Of a DNA stretch of 64,000 nucleotides, positions 1 to 13,379 are shown piece after piece. The notes beneath the pieces were generated by a model. That model did no database searches. It was not told where the DNA came from and saw only the letters and a program-made list of their open reading frames with translations. The first letter of the stretch is position 1. The number at the start of each line of letters is the position of its first letter. Position numbers and translations under genes: made by a program. The stretch is from Phascolomyces articulosus (Eukaryota > Mucoromycota > Mucoromycetes > Mucorales > Lichtheimiaceae), in NCBI GenBank assembly GCA_025677815.1, contig JAIXMP010000061.1, forward strand, positions 1 to 64,000, in the 5' to 3' direction.

Positions 1-474
1 ATAATATCCAGCTGAGAAGTGAATCCAATATCGAAATCACCAGGTTCAATATTACATTATCATTTCTCCCCCATTTCTTATCAACTAGTGATAACAGTCA
101 TGTATGCTGATCAAACTCTTCAACAACAGGACTCACTATGAGCTTTTTCAAGATGGACCTTGAATATAAAGCCACATATCGGCCCATTTGTTTCAAAACC
201 TCTTATTCACCAAGAAGCAAGTTTGGCATGGGAATATTACAAAGTACTATTCATGCTTTAATTCAATTGGAGGTTGGTTGTCTTGTATGGATGATGTTCC
301 TTATTTTTGAAGAGACTCAAATGGCTAACATTATCTTGATGATAAAAACAGGGCTTTGTTGAACCGTCAATTGCTAGTGTCAGGCAAGATTGGGTATCAA
401 CTAACAAGTTGTATGCACGATATTGTCGTAACTAAAAATAAGGGTTACTACCATTTCCTTTTTTAATTTATTTT
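1..474. other. Gene-free left edge, degenerate coding-like DNA
   Basis: No supported gene. Short stretches read like protein (for example around 130-420 on the plus strand), but stops break every frame and I recognise no domain. The DNA lies directly before the LTR-like repeat starting near 475, so it may be decayed retroelement or host sequence. This is inference only. Confidence 0.4.
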
Positions 475-760
475 TGTAACACCTTATCGCTGCTATCGTA
501 TTTGCATTTTATTATGCCACGTATTTATCATCCATCATCTTATTAATTATTCGAACACGTATTCAATTGACAGTCATGAACACGTATCGCATCCTCCATT
601 ATTCCACGTATACATATTATTGTCATTAGTTTTATTATATAATTTATTATTATCACAAGTAGTTAGAAAACATATAAATACCCCTGACCATTAAAACAAT
701 AAACGACATCTTTCACGTTACTCTTTATTTTATCACTACTCTTCTGTTATCTCCATTTCT
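475..760 (+). repeat. LTR-like dispersed repeat, copy 1
   Basis: About 285 bp closely matching the reverse complement of 49415-49718 at the far end of the window. Shared stretches include ACACGTATTCAATTGACAGT and CACGTATCGCATCCTCCAT. It begins TGTAACACC, carries a TATA-like ATATAAATACC near 673-684 and an AATAAA near 699. Similarity continues some 50 bp past the end (ATTGGCT, CCGCCA), as expected when an LTR is followed by the same internal region. A solo or decayed LTR is the best reading; the family and exact ends are not determined. Confidence 0.6.
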
Positions 761-2465
761 ATTGGCTTGGTATTGATCCGCCATAATTATCACGACAATA
801 TGATCACTTACAACCTATAAAACTCCTTCCTATCAACCAACTCGAACAGTATTCTTTTTTACGACTACGTATCACATCACTGTCTTGTGAACAATACAGT
901 ACCCCAGTGTTTTTTTATAACACTTTCCAAGCAAGGGGCCACAACGAATGATCCAAAACATGAAAATTTATCGATATCTTGGAAGTTTATGAAGCAAAGA
1001 AAAACTTCGACAAAGACTGGATATCAAGAATTTTGTACACCTCCTTGCGTGCATTATCGTCGGGATAGTATACGATTCATGAAATTATTAAGTATGATTC
1101 AGGAATAGCCCGTGTGATCAATTAGTTATGGAATAGGAATGATAAATGCTTGAATGACATTCTTAAAGTTATCACCGGATGGTATGGTATTTTTTTTTAC
1201 CTTCTTTAAGAATTAATTATTTTAATTATGCGCTCTAGCTAAATAGTGCACGAAGATGGCACGATATATATAAGAACAAAATTACTCATCGAATGCACAG
1301 TAATAATTCATATTGAGTGGAGCTAGAACGATTCATGATAAACATCGATCCATCCATCAGAACATGCAAGTAATTAAAAGAGACTATGATTAAAAAAAAG
1401 GGACCAAAAGGCTTTCGGAAAAAAGAAGCTTCGACGTAAATAAGTACCAAAAATTATGAAAGGCATATTCTGCCCATCCTTGGAAAAAAAAAAAGCCAGG
1501 AAATGCTGACTGAATTGACCAAATTGTAAAAATTACACAGTATCCAGTGAATATTATAAGAGAGTCGTATATATAGAGTGAGGTAGATATGAAAGAATGA
1601 ACTGTACCTATCCTCCTCATAATAAGGTATAGCTGGGATAGTACACATTAATGCTCAAATAGATGACACCTTTTGCCCTTTGCTAGCAATAGCTTTCATC
1701 ACCATGAATGAGAAAAGGTTATGGACATACGACTGGTGTGTCTACGTTTATCCAAAGGATCAATTTTTGATATAAGGCAATTACGTTAGAAAGAATATAT
1801 GAAACGACACTTTACCTCAAATTAACGAAAGAGTGTAGAGAACCTGAATTTATTCACGAACAAGCTATTCTCTGGCCAGAACATTTATTCGATTACGTAC
1901 CATTTTCATCGTTGGAGCTAAAACATGTCTATATACGACAATTTCTTTGAGGTACATGAGAAGATGTTGGTTATTTATATACAAATATCTATGGAGAAGA
2001 ATTCATCAGTGTACTATTTTTATTAGATATAATATATTTGTAACTTCCATGTTTCTTAAATCACAACATGATTCCTACTTTCCTATCCACTTGAGAATAT
2101 ATGATGTACAGCATGGCTTGGACCTATCCTCTCACAAATAAAATTAACCTTTTTAAGTTATTAGAATTTTCACTTGGCACCTGAGAATTTCATCGAAACT
2201 TGTCAAAATTGACATGCATGATCCACATCTGAAAACTTTATTTTTTCTTCCAAACCCAAAAAAACCCCCCACAAATTGTTTTCACCAAACTCATATTTTT
2301 TTTCCAATAACAAAAAAAAGCATAATTTTATATGAAAAAAAAACCAACAAACAACATGTACAAAAAAAAAAAAAAGAAAAATAATACGCTAGAAAAAGGG
2401 GGGGAGAGAGAGAGATGGATTTTGATTTTTTATTATTATTATAAAATAGTAAAAAAAAATTTTTT
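761..2465. other. Gene-free stretch, relic sequence
   Basis: No intact gene seen. The first 50 or so bases share sequence with DNA beside the second LTR-like repeat at the right of the window. Further on there are only short open frames (887-1108 and 1947-2141 plus) without recognisable domains. The last 200 bp are A/T-homopolymer rich and form the 3' flank of RPL19. Confidence 0.4.
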
Positions 2466-3707
2466 TTACTGATCAGCAACAGCAGCGGTTCTCTTTTCTT
2501 CAGCACGTTGGCGACGACGTTCACGAAGAGCCTTGTTCTTAGCACGGAGGACTTCAGCTTGTTCAGCCAAAGTCTTGGCTCTGAGCTTTTCAGCCTTAGC
2601 CTTGTGAATGTATTCCATCAAGACACGCTTGTTCTTGAAACCGTTACCCTTGGACTTGAGGTACAAAGTGTGGTACAAGTGCTTGTCAATCTTGCCGGCT
2701 TCTCTGTACTTGCGCAAGAGACGGCGGAGGACACGCATACGACGCATCCAAAGGACTTGCTTGGACATACGAGCGTTGGCAGTACCCTTTCTCTTACCAT
2801 GGCCCATATGACGACCAAGACGCTTGGCTTCGGCACGCTCACGGACACGGAAACGCGATTGACTGATTTCAGGCTTACGGATAATCAAACCATCCTTGAC
2901 AAGCTTGCGAATGTTAGCGCCTATCATTGTTATATTATACGTTTTTTTTTCATTTCATTTAGTATATTTTGAGTTGGTTCTTTTTGATCTATTCCCTCTA
3001 CTAAGAACATCCTCTTTCATATATCATGGACACGTATAATCTACGTCTTATATTTCGTCTTGTTCCTTTTTTTCAATTCATCTCCCCTTCTCTCCCTTTC
3101 TCATACTGTCCTTTTTTTCCCTTTTTTTTAAAAAAAATAAATAAATATAGTAACTTACGCGAGTTGGCGTTGGAGATTTCGTTGACTTCATTGGGATCAA
3201 GCCAAATCTTTCGCTTGCCACAGTTAAGGACGGAGGCAGCAAGACGTTTCTGGGAGCGCAAGTTAACCCTAAATAATAATAATAAATAGAACGAATGAGT
3301 GAATATGTTTTACTATTTCTAATGGGTGGGGGAAACCCCCCTACATATAGTTTTGAGTTCATTTTCTTTCATTTTTGTCCAATGTCAACCCTCATTTTTT
3401 TCCCTCCTTGTCGTTTCCACACAATAGGTCGTTTTCAAACTAGAAACGGCTGGTTGCATATTGGGGTGTATTCATGCTGAAAAAAAAAATGTTGAAAAAT
3501 TTTTTTTTTGGTTTCGTCTTTTTTTTTTGTCGAAATGAAGAAAAGGAAAAAACAAGGTAAGGTAGGTAATTTTGTTGAATAGGTCGAATAATGGCGTTGA
3601 ACAAGAGTTGACAGTGGAAACAATAATGATAAAATAAAAAGAGAAGAACCTCTCTCTCCCTTTTTTTTTTATTCTAATGAACTTTTGTTCAATATTATTA
3701 CTCACAT
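2466..3707 (-). CDS. RPL19: 60S ribosomal protein L19 (eL19)
   Basis: Structural protein of the large cytosolic ribosomal subunit. Exons (minus strand): 3707-3706, 3268-3159, 2920-2466, giving 188 residues, the usual eL19 length. The N-terminal block [16 protein letters not shown] and the following [18 protein letters not shown] are diagnostic, followed by [22 protein letters not shown] and a basic helical tail rich in R, K and E. Exon 1 supplies only the A and T of the start codon: the sequence reads AT|GTGAGT, and a 437-bp intron later TTTAG|G completes ATG before GTT AAC. The second junction joins TCGC to GCGCT and restores SRANIRK. The introns lie near the 5' end, as is common in fungal ribosomal protein genes. 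No 5' UTR limit is visible. Identification is very secure; the split start rests on splice sites and the lack of any other in-frame ATG matching the conserved N terminus. Confidence 0.96.
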
Positions 3708-5865
3708 GGCGTTAGGTTTTTTTGGAAGGGAAAAAGAGGAAGTTCACATAGGTACCAGCGGAACTGTAAAGTAAAAACTTTTGCGTAAGCCACCGATTTC
3801 CAAATGGTCGGAGCCTCTTTTTCATAATTTTGAAAGATAGGAGAATAGAATCCTCTTGCTTATTGTTAATTGTAATAGCGTATGGCGCCAACAAAAAAAA
3901 AAAAAAAGAGTGGAGAATGCCAATGAACCATGACGATTGTCCAACAAATAGTGTTATTAAGGTTTATTATTCAATGAATAAGTATATGACATAATCGATT
4001 GTTTATTTCTGTAATGAATAAAGTTATTTTACACTAACAATTTCAAATGGAGCAACTTTTTACTACTACTCTAACTTGTATCTTCATGTATAATAAAATA
4101 AGGCAAGAGTTTAGAAATTCTACCCTCATTTGATATATATTATATCCCCATTCTAATGGAAATGACAATAGATTAAAATATGAGATGACGAGAACCAAAA
4201 GTTCGGTCGAAGTTACATTTTGTACACACAAATGCATTACACTTTGCCACCGAAAGAATGTATAAAGTTCTCACACACAACAAAAACGACAACAACAAAG
4301 TGATCTCTTTTCACACCTACTTATTACTATAAACTTATAAATACACATGGTCTCTTGTTATTATGATCTTTATATCATTTCTCTCATTCTACTACAACTA
4401 TAACTAAAATAAAAATCGATGGTTTCGCAAGAAAATAATTGTTTAAATGCTTCTTCTTCTTCTTCTTCTTCGGGATACCATAAATGGCATTTAATGAATG
4501 ATCCAAATATTTATTACATTTTATAAACGTATTGTACCTGGATGTTATGGACGAATGGATGAATGATGATGAGTTGTTGTTTTTTAAGGAGAAAATGAAT
4601 AATAATAATGATGATGATGATGATGATGATGATATAACGTTATATATATGCAAATAGACTTTTGCTTTTTTTTTTTATCTTATAACATAACTATTAACAT
4701 ATTTTAATACAATGCTATTCATATTTTTAATATAAAAATATATATATATAACAATGAATATCGATATTTTTCATATATTTATATTTCATTTTACATTAAA
4801 AGGAGAGGAAGAGTGATATACAAGTTGTAAAAGAAAGGATCGGCAGGAAGAAGGAGTAGAAAGGAGAGGGAGGGAGGAAGGGGAAATGTAAGTTATTTAT
4901 CGTGTGGGAGCACAAAAAGCGAGAACAACATTTCGTGTACTGATGGTAAAAACCTCCTAAATCTTTAACTATTAGAATAAGTAGTAAATGGATGATAGAA
5001 ATGAATCGAAACACGTAATAATAAATGTTGTTGTATTGCACATTTACTACAAGTTCATTATTTGTCAGGAGGGCAATGAATAAGAATCATATATCTATAT
5101 ATTAATATAACAGCACAGAAGAAGAAGAGATCACTATCATTATTTTATAATCAAGTACAGAAAAAGATATATAAAAAGAGATATTTTTATAATCTTTGTT
5201 CATGTGTCTTGTATAAATCTATTATCTATAACTATATCATTTCATATGTGGTTTAGTTAGTATCATTATTACTCGAGTGGAACAACAAATAATAATGAAA
5301 GCCTCAACAAAAGAAAGAGCGGGTTTAATTATTTTTGGATATAATAAGTTATTTGGTGATGATGGTGTGGTCATGATCGATTCACGCGATCCAAGGTCGT
5401 ACCAGCGAATTATTATTATTATTATCTATATATTGCAACTGTATCCACTATATTATTTTTGAATAGAGAGAAGATATGCTTATTAGTTATTAGTATATAA
5501 GAATCTCGATGCGTGGTGAATATAGTTTTTCTCGTATAAGGAGAGTCGTTTCCCTAGAAATATATATATATATATAAAGCGGGGTATTTTTTTTATTTAT
5601 GTGTAAGTGCTGGTGGGCGTCTATGCAGAGAAAAGTTGTTATAAAAGTGCTGCAAAAAATAAGTGTTTGGGAAAAAAAACACCACGTACACAGAGTACAT
5701 CGTCGGATGGTCAGGGGAGCATTTTTTTAAGGTCCCTTTCCCTTCACGCGCGGTCATCTGAAACCGCTCAACCGCCTGTTTCCGAGCAAAATAATAACTA
5801 AAAAAATGATCTCATGACACACAAAACCCACCTTTTCTTTTAGTGTCACAGCTGCATACTATAGC
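3708..5865. other. Intergenic region between RPL19 and the 6.3-kb gene
   Basis: No gene supported. It holds the RPL19 upstream flank and simple repeats: (TTC)n at 4450-4471, (GAT)n at 4609-4633 and several short TA tracts. A GC-richer patch at 5640-5790 gives a 64-codon open frame, but with low-complexity, non-domain composition; it may be 5' leader or promoter of the 6282 gene. Confidence 0.5.
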
Positions 5866-5924
<59 letters not shown>

Positions 5925-5953
5925 TCATCATCATCACCATCACCACCATCACA
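5866..5953. repeat. (AAT)n microsatellite followed by CAT/CAC repeat
   Basis: About 56 bp of uninterrupted AAT units, then a run of CAT/CAC triplets to about 5953. It lies some 330 bp upstream of the start codon at 6282, probably in promoter or 5' leader DNA. Such tracts are prone to length variation. Confidence 0.9.
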
Positions 5954-6281
5954 ATAAGCATATATAATTTTTGAATCTAAACTGTTTTTTTCTTTCTCTT
6001 TCTTTTTCTTCTTCTTGTTCTTCTCTCTCTCTTTCTTTCTTTCTTTTTTTTTTTTTCAACGTACAAATTATTTAAATCGTTTCGTTTTTTTTTAAAAAAA
6101 AATAATTCATTCATCCTCTTCTTGTACTATTTATTATTTATATTATACTATAATTATTACTTGAAATATATATATATATATATATATCAACCTCTCTTAC
6201 TGTCCTCTCTCCTCCCCAAAAAAAGAAATTATAACCCTTGATTTTTTTTCTTCTTATTTAATTCCATAAAATAAAATAAAA

Positions 6282-6917
6282 ATGCGAGAATCCACAAGCT
6301 CGGGTGATACCAAGGTACTTCATTATCCTACAACAGGAACAACAGCAACAGGAGCATCCTCAAGAAGAAGAACAACAGCAACAACAATGCATCGTCATAA
6401 CAATAACAATAATAATATACCACGTTATCCTCATCAACAACAATACCGTAACACCACAAATAATGCAAATAATAATAACATTGTACAACTTCCTTCAATG
6501 CATCATATTAAAATGCCTGATGATATTGTAATATCTCGACCTAATTCAAGTAATAGTGATAGTACTAGTACTAGTGGTAGTAGTACCAGTAGTAATGGAA
6601 GTAGTCTTCCAACAACGCCTTCTTCTACCATGATGGCACCCCCACCACCACCTACTTCTTTATCCTTTTCATCATCTTCTTCGACCCCTTCTTTTCAAGC
6701 ACAATGGCTATTTTTTAGTAATTCTCGATGGGTTCCCTTAGATAATCAAAGTCATTCCAAATTGGAACGTACTTTACAATTAGGTGGTGTTTTTGTAGAC
6801 ATTCAAGATAGTCATTTTCCTGATGTACATCGTATTCGAGTATTCCCTGGTGCTGATTATTTGTCCTATCTTGGTATTCGATACCGTATTAGTCGTGTCT
6901 TATTGCCTGCACTATAA
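6282..6917 (+). CDS. Small protein with DDHD-phospholipase-like N-terminal module
   Basis: Single-exon, 211 residues. Residues 1-140 are low complexity: Thr/Arg, Asn/His/Gln runs, then Ser/Thr and a PPPPP stretch, so probably disordered. The last 70 residues are ordered: WLFFSNSRWVPLD, a leucine-rich helix-like segment SKLERTLQLGG, then VFVDI, HRIRVFPGADYL and RYRISRVLLPAL. The W-x-F-x7-W-x-P-x-D pattern and the closing YxxxR resemble the WWE-like region at the start of DDHD-domain phospholipases, but no lipase domain (GxSxG or DDHD) follows before the stop. It may be a stand-alone binding module or a lineage-specific protein. The ATG follows a pyrimidine-rich leader with TATA-like tracts and ends in AAAATAAAAATG. 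Function is not known; the family link is from pattern recall only. Confidence 0.7.
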   Translation: MRESTSSGDTKVLHYPTTGTTATGASSRRRTTATTMHRHNNNNNNIPRYPHQQQYRNTTNNANNNNIVQLPSMHHIKMPDDIVISRPNSSNSDSTSTSGSSTSSNGSSLPTTPSSTMMAPPPPPTSLSFSSSSSTPSFQAQWLFFSNSRWVPLDNQSHSKLERTLQLGGVFVDIQDSHFPDVHRIRVFPGADYLSYLGIRYRISRVLLPAL

Positions 6918-9900
6918 TGTTTTTTCTTTCTTTCTTTTCTTCACAAACGCCACTTTTATATATACATAAAAAAACCACCTATTCACCTCATGTTTATATA
7001 TACGTTTCTTCTCAATAAGAAACAATCCTCTTTTTATTATTATCATTATTAATATCATCACACCACTTTTTTTTTATACTTACCATTAACTCCTCCTTCC
7101 TCCCTTTTGTTTGTTTGATCTTTTTTTTCCCTTCTTCTTACTTTTTCTTTTCTTATTAATGTTTCATTATCATAGTAGTTCATATATATATATTATATAT
7201 TATTCTATGGGATGCTATATACAAGTTTTGTTGATTTGTTGATCAAGTTTATTATATCCTTATTATTATAATTTATCATAAAAAAACTTCTGTTGTTTTT
7301 ATTTTCTTTTTGGGATATTATTTCTCTATAGTACATCATCATACTGTATTATTACGCATATATTTATATATACATAATGTATCTTCTTGTACATGGAATA
7401 AAAAAGAGACTGTGCGGATGTAAATAATAAAAGAAAAAGTGTATACACATTTAACTACATTTGAGTTTATTGCTGATCCTCTTCTCTATCTTCTCCTCCT
7501 CTCTTCTCTACCACCTCCCCCCCCCAAAAAAAAAGCTGTGTATATATAATTATAGTATATGAATGTTCCTCGATCATCAAAAAAAGAAAAACAGAGTTCC
7601 CTTGATTCAAATAGTATAAACTTTATTATAATAAAAATGTGAGTGTGTGTGTGTGTGAGTGTGTGAGGTAAATCGTGTAAATAAAAGTTATAACACAAGC
7701 AGCACATGTACACGGACAAGCCATAAATGGTTAGGATGAATGATGATATGTATTACAAACACATAGAAAGAAAGAAAGAATATGATCATCTTCTTCCTTC
7801 CTTTGTACTTCTAGTGTAATCCCTATCAAGAACTTCTCAAAGAATAATTAAGACTTTTCATTATATTATAGTATAATATAGCATAATATATATATATAAG
7901 AGAATGTAAATAATTATATGGGAAGAAAAGAATGAACAAACGTAGACCATACTCATTTGTAAGATATAATAGTTGTAGTAGCTTTAGCTATATACTGCAA
8001 AATGGGCTTCGTACCATTTAATCATCACATGGAACACAAAAGACAAGAATTCGTTGTCGGTGTCATGTACACAGATGTTGTTGTTGTTCTAGTAAAAAGA
8101 TCTTACCATTCATGATAGTATATAATATTCTTATAAATTTGTTACCATTATTATGGTTCTACCGAATAGATGAAGATGGGAAGTCAAATGTATTTTTATA
8201 ATAATAATATATTCAATGATGATTTCAAGGAGTGGTGTTGAGCATGGATCATTTTGTTAAGAAAGGTTTGATTTATAGTTTATGTGTCACAAGACAAAAT
8301 TTACAACCTTACAATTTGTGTCTTAAGAAACTGCATACATTGCATATAAGCTTTGTTCAATCATCACTGTCAATAAAAAAAATTATAAATATCTATATAT
8401 AATATGCCAATCATAACATTATTTTAAAATGGACTTTATTTATATGTAAAATACAACTAAACGTTCTACATATTATTATAACATTTCATTTCTTTATCAC
8501 AAGATCATTTGCAGAATCCCAAACATTTGACAACATGGCTTTCTTTTGGACCATGTGCATTTACTATCCAACACTGTTCTATATTTTAACGACTATTATT
8601 ATTTTTTATTCTCAAAGTAATAATAAAGAAGTATATATCACTCGTTACATATGGTTTACTATTCTTCATTATAATAGGAAAGGGGTTTCTATTTTTTTTT
8701 TTTGATAAGCTCACAAAAAACCATTACTATCTTGTTCATCATTTTGTGATGTATTTTTTTTTTTGTTATTGTTTGATGAACTTTATAACATGTGGTCGTC
8801 TAAAGTAACCAATAGGTTTATCATCATCATTTATAATTTGTTTCAGATTATAAATAGTAGTAGTAGAAGTAGTAGTAGCTAGCCAAGTTATTTTTTTTAT
8901 AATGTTATCCTTATCTTCCATCAATTATTGGTAGTAAATTATCACAGTTATAAGGTCTGATCATGGTCCTTATTATAAAATAAATATATTGTTAAAAAAC
9001 CATGGGGTATTCTTTTTTGGGGGGTGAGTGTGGGAGAGAAGGAGGAACCATGTTAAAGAATGATGTAAAGATAATATCATTGAAGATGAATAATTGAGAG
9101 TAAAAAAGTCCCCAAATGTTTTTTTTCTTTATATAAAGAAAAAGCCGAATGATTACATCGAAGATCGATGTTTTTACTAACGACATTGGTATAAAAGTGA
9201 TCCAATTAAGGCGTGTAGTACTATCTTGTATAGTAATTGTAGTAAAAATACAAGAGTAGTTACATAAAAAAAAAGGGGGTGTTGTAGTACCAACATCGAA
9301 TAACACTCTACGGAAATTACAACGATAATAACCGATGAACGACTATAACTATGAACACTATGGTGACGTGCGATTATTACCTCCGCGCAAGTTTTGCCCC
9401 AGATTCTTCCATTGCTGGAGTTTTATGATTGATAAGAAACACGCTTTCTCTCTTTTTCTCCACCTAATCCTTATCAATGAAAAGATTATCGATATTAGAA
9501 AATAATTATACCGGGTACATAATAATGAACAAATATAGCAATGATATCCTATAAAGAATAATCATATACTTTGACGTGTGGATAAAAGAAGAAATGATAT
9601 ATATCCAAACCACGTCTCAGAAGTTTCGGGACCTTCACCGTTCTTCCGTGTTATCAATTTAAATTTTAAAGTTGTTATTCTATAAAAAGTTCGATTATTA
9701 TTATGAGGGTTACTTTTTTATTTTGACTTCTCCTCTTTAAAACATAATATAATATCATCATAATAAACGACTGAAGGAAAAAACCAAATCTATGGATTGA
9801 CCTCTCTCTATTTTTTGGTTGTACAAACCGATCGATTTATATAGTAATGACTACGTACAGAGCTTTACCGTCTTTTTTTTTTTTTTTTTTTTACCTCTTA

Positions 9901-12059
9901 CCGAACCATAAGAAATCATGTCGGCTTTTTTCTGAATACGATTGGATCATCTCTATGATCTATGATCTATGATGTGTGATCAATCAATATTTTTTATTGG
10001 TTTCTATCTCTATTATCCGGTTATATTAAAGCAATCCATTAAAACCTATTAGTGATGATAGACGGAGGCGCAAGAAAATAGAATAAAGTTTTTACTGTAG
10101 AATGACAATATATGTATATTTAATTTTAAAACAAACTGAAAATTATCCATTGTCATGGGTTTCTGTCAATCTATTTATGTAAATTACTGTATCAGAAAAA
10201 AAAATACTTGACAACCTTTTTCTTATTAAAAAAAGAAATAATCTTCATATGAGGATGTTGTTGTTTTATCCAGCGAAATGATAAAAGATAAAAATAGTAA
10301 CTATAAAAGATAAAAGAACAAACTATTCTTCTTTTCCCCAGAACAAAAAGTGATTAGGATTTATTATTTTCCATATTTTTTTATAGAGTAATTTACTTTT
10401 TTATTGCACTTGCTTAAAATATCAACGGATAGTATGATTGCTTGTTGGGGATGAGAAATCGCGATTCGCTATTTTTGTTCATTTTCATGTCAAAAAAAGG
10501 TTGTTGGCGGCGTTATCAGAGGTGTAATTAGTGTTACATACTAAAATATGCTTTGCCCAAAGTATTATTATAGTAGTGTTGTGAATCGGTAGATGATGGT
10601 GACTATTATAAGATTGGTCTTACATCACCACCACCAAGCAAAAAGAAAAATGATTTATGTTGGTTGGTTTTTTCTCTTACCCCAACAAATTTTGTTTACT
10701 TTATATATTGGTACAGTATATATATTGTATTATAAACAGCAAGTACCAATAGCAGCAATTATAAAAAAACTCCAGAACAATGCTATTTATGAAAAGAACA
10801 TTCATGAAGGTTGCATAAATGAAGTATCATCCTCATCTCTGGTTTTGGAAAGCAACAATTATAGAAATGTACATTTATAGTAAAACCACAAACCTGTATG
10901 CATCTGTTGCATCCATTTAGTCATTCATGACTTATGATGTATTATTATTACTATTATTATTATTCTATTTAAGCAAAACAAAACAAAAGAACAAGTAATA
11001 TTTTATAATTTGTTCTTAATGGTGATCTCGCATAAATTTTTCCTATTTAAAAAAAAGAGCCACATAAACTTTAACTAGCCTAACGACAGACGCATGTTAT
11101 CAGTGTTCAAAAATAAAAGAATTTTGGTGAAAGATGCTAAAAAACTACTTAAATGTAATATCAATTATTTATTATGTCACTATTGTAGCATAATCTCCAA
11201 TACCTATCATTATTCATGCGTTCTCAATGTCATATGATAACTCTTATGTTGCAATGGAACTTACTCTAATAAGTGAAATTATAAAAAAAAAAAAAGGTCA
11301 GTCTACCCGAGAAGATATGTCAATGCTTTGAATAAACATGCTGAAGTTACTTTATTACTCTCAGTGACACAAAAAGAAAGATACGATGTAAGTAAAAACA
11401 GCCATATCCGAAGAAGCAAATAGAATAGTCATTGTATAACAACAACACCCAAAAATAATGACCCAGAAGTGTAGGACCTGAGTATTAATAATTTTGAGTG
11501 TATACAACATTCAAAATTACTGGGAAATTCACATTATAGTATTGGGACAAGGATTTTTTTTGACATAAATTGGGCCACTCATGCAGGAATATTACTCCGC
11601 TTTTAGTAAAGGATACAAAGCCCATGCCACTGGTTCTTATTATCTTGAACATGGTGTCCACCATACCGCCATTATTTTTTTTGTTGTTACATATTATATT
11701 TACTAGTGTTAGGGCACTCAACAAAAAAGGAAATAATAATATAGTTTGTAAATTGATTTCATTTCAAATATACAAACACATTTTAAAGACTTTTATTTTG
11801 TTAAGAGTTTTTGAAATATCTCTTGATAATAATATGTACTAACCATCGATGCATATATATTCAGAGAAGTATAATTATCAAAACTTCTTATAGCTTATGA
11901 TGGGGATATCAAATATTTAGCTGATATGACTACTGCTGCATATATTTGTTGCCCTCTTCATACAGTACTCATATGTGCTATAAAACGTAACATCCGCTCA
12001 TGTCCGAAAAAAAAGACCTTTGTTGATAGTTGTTGCTATTATTAATGTAATTTTTTCCC
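6918..12059. other. Long gene desert
   Basis: About 5 kb with no supported gene on either strand. Open frames are short, hydrophobic or homopolymer-driven and lack domains. It contains a GT/GTGTGAG repeat (7637-7665), TA tracts, a T22-type homopolymer near 9871-9892 and a TGATC-ATGATC repeat near 9950-9985. An antisense-direction coding-like stretch at 11485-11724 (minus) is unrecognised. Confidence 0.5.
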
Positions 12060-12430
12060 ACATCCTTTATAATACTTATTCAAACATTTTCAAATACGAT
12101 ACAAGCCTCGTTAAATGAATAACCAAGATAAGTACAACAGCTATCACCGACATCCATTTCTCCTTTTAATAAAACCATTGCTCGACCATCCATTTGAACA
12201 ATACGAATTGTACTCTTTGGCAATCCACACATATCAAAATTATAAACATGTGTAATCATCTCCTCCCAAGTCTCTCTCACCAGTGTTAATCTTTTCAATC
12301 GCCTTGTTTCTTGTTTTGTTTAATAGAGCTGATAAAGTATTGGTTACCAACACGTTTACTATAGAATAATGATAAAAAAGTGTTTAAAGATTAGTATTGT
12401 TCCTTGAAACAACTCCTTCTATCCTTGTAA
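12060..12430 (-). pseudogene. Duplicated gene fragment, copy A
   Basis: The minus strand is open from about 12298 to 12080 for 72 residues, including THVYNFDMCGLP, VQMDGRAMVLLK and GYSFNEACIVFENV. A second, more decayed version lies 1.3 kb downstream at 13380-13735 in the same orientation. Similarity covers about 330 bp and includes non-coding flanks, for example TAGAATAATGATAA in both. No family recognised; it looks like one exon of a multi-copy gene rather than a whole gene. There is no convincing start or upstream exon. Confidence 0.45.
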
Positions 12431-13379
12431 AAAAAAAAATGAAATATATTAACTGCCCATGTTGAAAACCGATTGTATTTGAACTTTGGGGGAATGGTGA
12501 TATTACCTCACGCCTAGAACCTTCATATAGACAAATGTCATTATTGACTTTCTTACTACTCTATTTTGAGTTTTAAAACTTCGGCTTCGTGGGGGGGTTT
12601 TTTTTAGTCAATTCCTATTTAGAATAGTGCAATAATGAAATAAGAATGTATATATCAGTGTTATAACGGAAGAAAAAGTATGAAATCAAGTATTTGATAC
12701 CGTCAAATAAATTGCATGTTCTGCTGCTTGAAATGTAATGTATCTACTAACTTTACTTACTTTCAATCTCAATATATAAGCAGATTTGATTCCAAAACAC
12801 ATCTCTTGAGTGTGGAAAACGAATCAATATAATATATATATCTGCCTTTTAGTTTAAATATGCCGCGTCATTCCTCTGAAAGTTTCTTTCTCCCGGTATT
12901 TTTTCTTTTTTTTTTTTTGCAGAACGCTTATTTTCCTTGAGGTAATAGGTAACGTATGATGATTTGTTGGGGATGGATTTTCCATCCATTCTCACCTTCA
13001 TTTACAATCTATCTTCTTTTGTCATGATATTCCCCCTTTTCCACTTATATCTATTCAGGACTCACACAAAAATAGGGTACGTAGCAAGGAGAAAGAAGGA
13101 AAAGAATACGTAATAAAAATGTAAAAGGAAAAATGGCCATACCAGCAGGTCTCTAGCAAGACACTCACCTAAAATAAGATAAGAGCAGCATTTGGTGCTT
13201 CCATCGTTGCTTCTATATAAACTTTTGATAATATCTACACAATTTTTTGTGCTCAATGATTTTAAATATTTGATTTTTCGATCCGACGGTTGTCACTAGT
13301 CAAGCATGTCTATTATTTTGATTGCTTTTGTCTATCAGTGAATTGTTTCCCATATATCGCATAAGATCAATAATTTTTT
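12431..13379. other. Spacer between duplicated fragments
   Basis: No gene supported. It contains short homopolymers (T14 near 12904) and a weak open frame at 13062-13256 (minus) with no domain. Confidence 0.4.

Noticed and set aside
2508..2972. 154-codon plus-strand open frame opposite RPL19
   Set aside because: It is the antisense shadow of the highly biased RPL19 exon.
4234..4244. TTTGCCACC, a proteasome-type (PACE) regulatory motif; also GGTGGCAAA at 29944
   Set aside because: Neither lies in front of a proteasome gene; nine-base matches are expected by chance in 64 kb.
5607..5801. 64-codon open frame before the 6282 gene
   Set aside because: Low-complexity composition, no domain and no conserved features; probably leader or promoter DNA.
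9617..9645. Heat-shock-element-like GAAGTTTC...TTC...TTC array
   Set aside because: No gene lies within several kilobases and the spacing is irregular.
10593..10880. 95-codon plus-strand frame with two hydrophobic segments
   Set aside because: No domain, no homologous pattern, AT-driven composition; chance frame in a gene desert.
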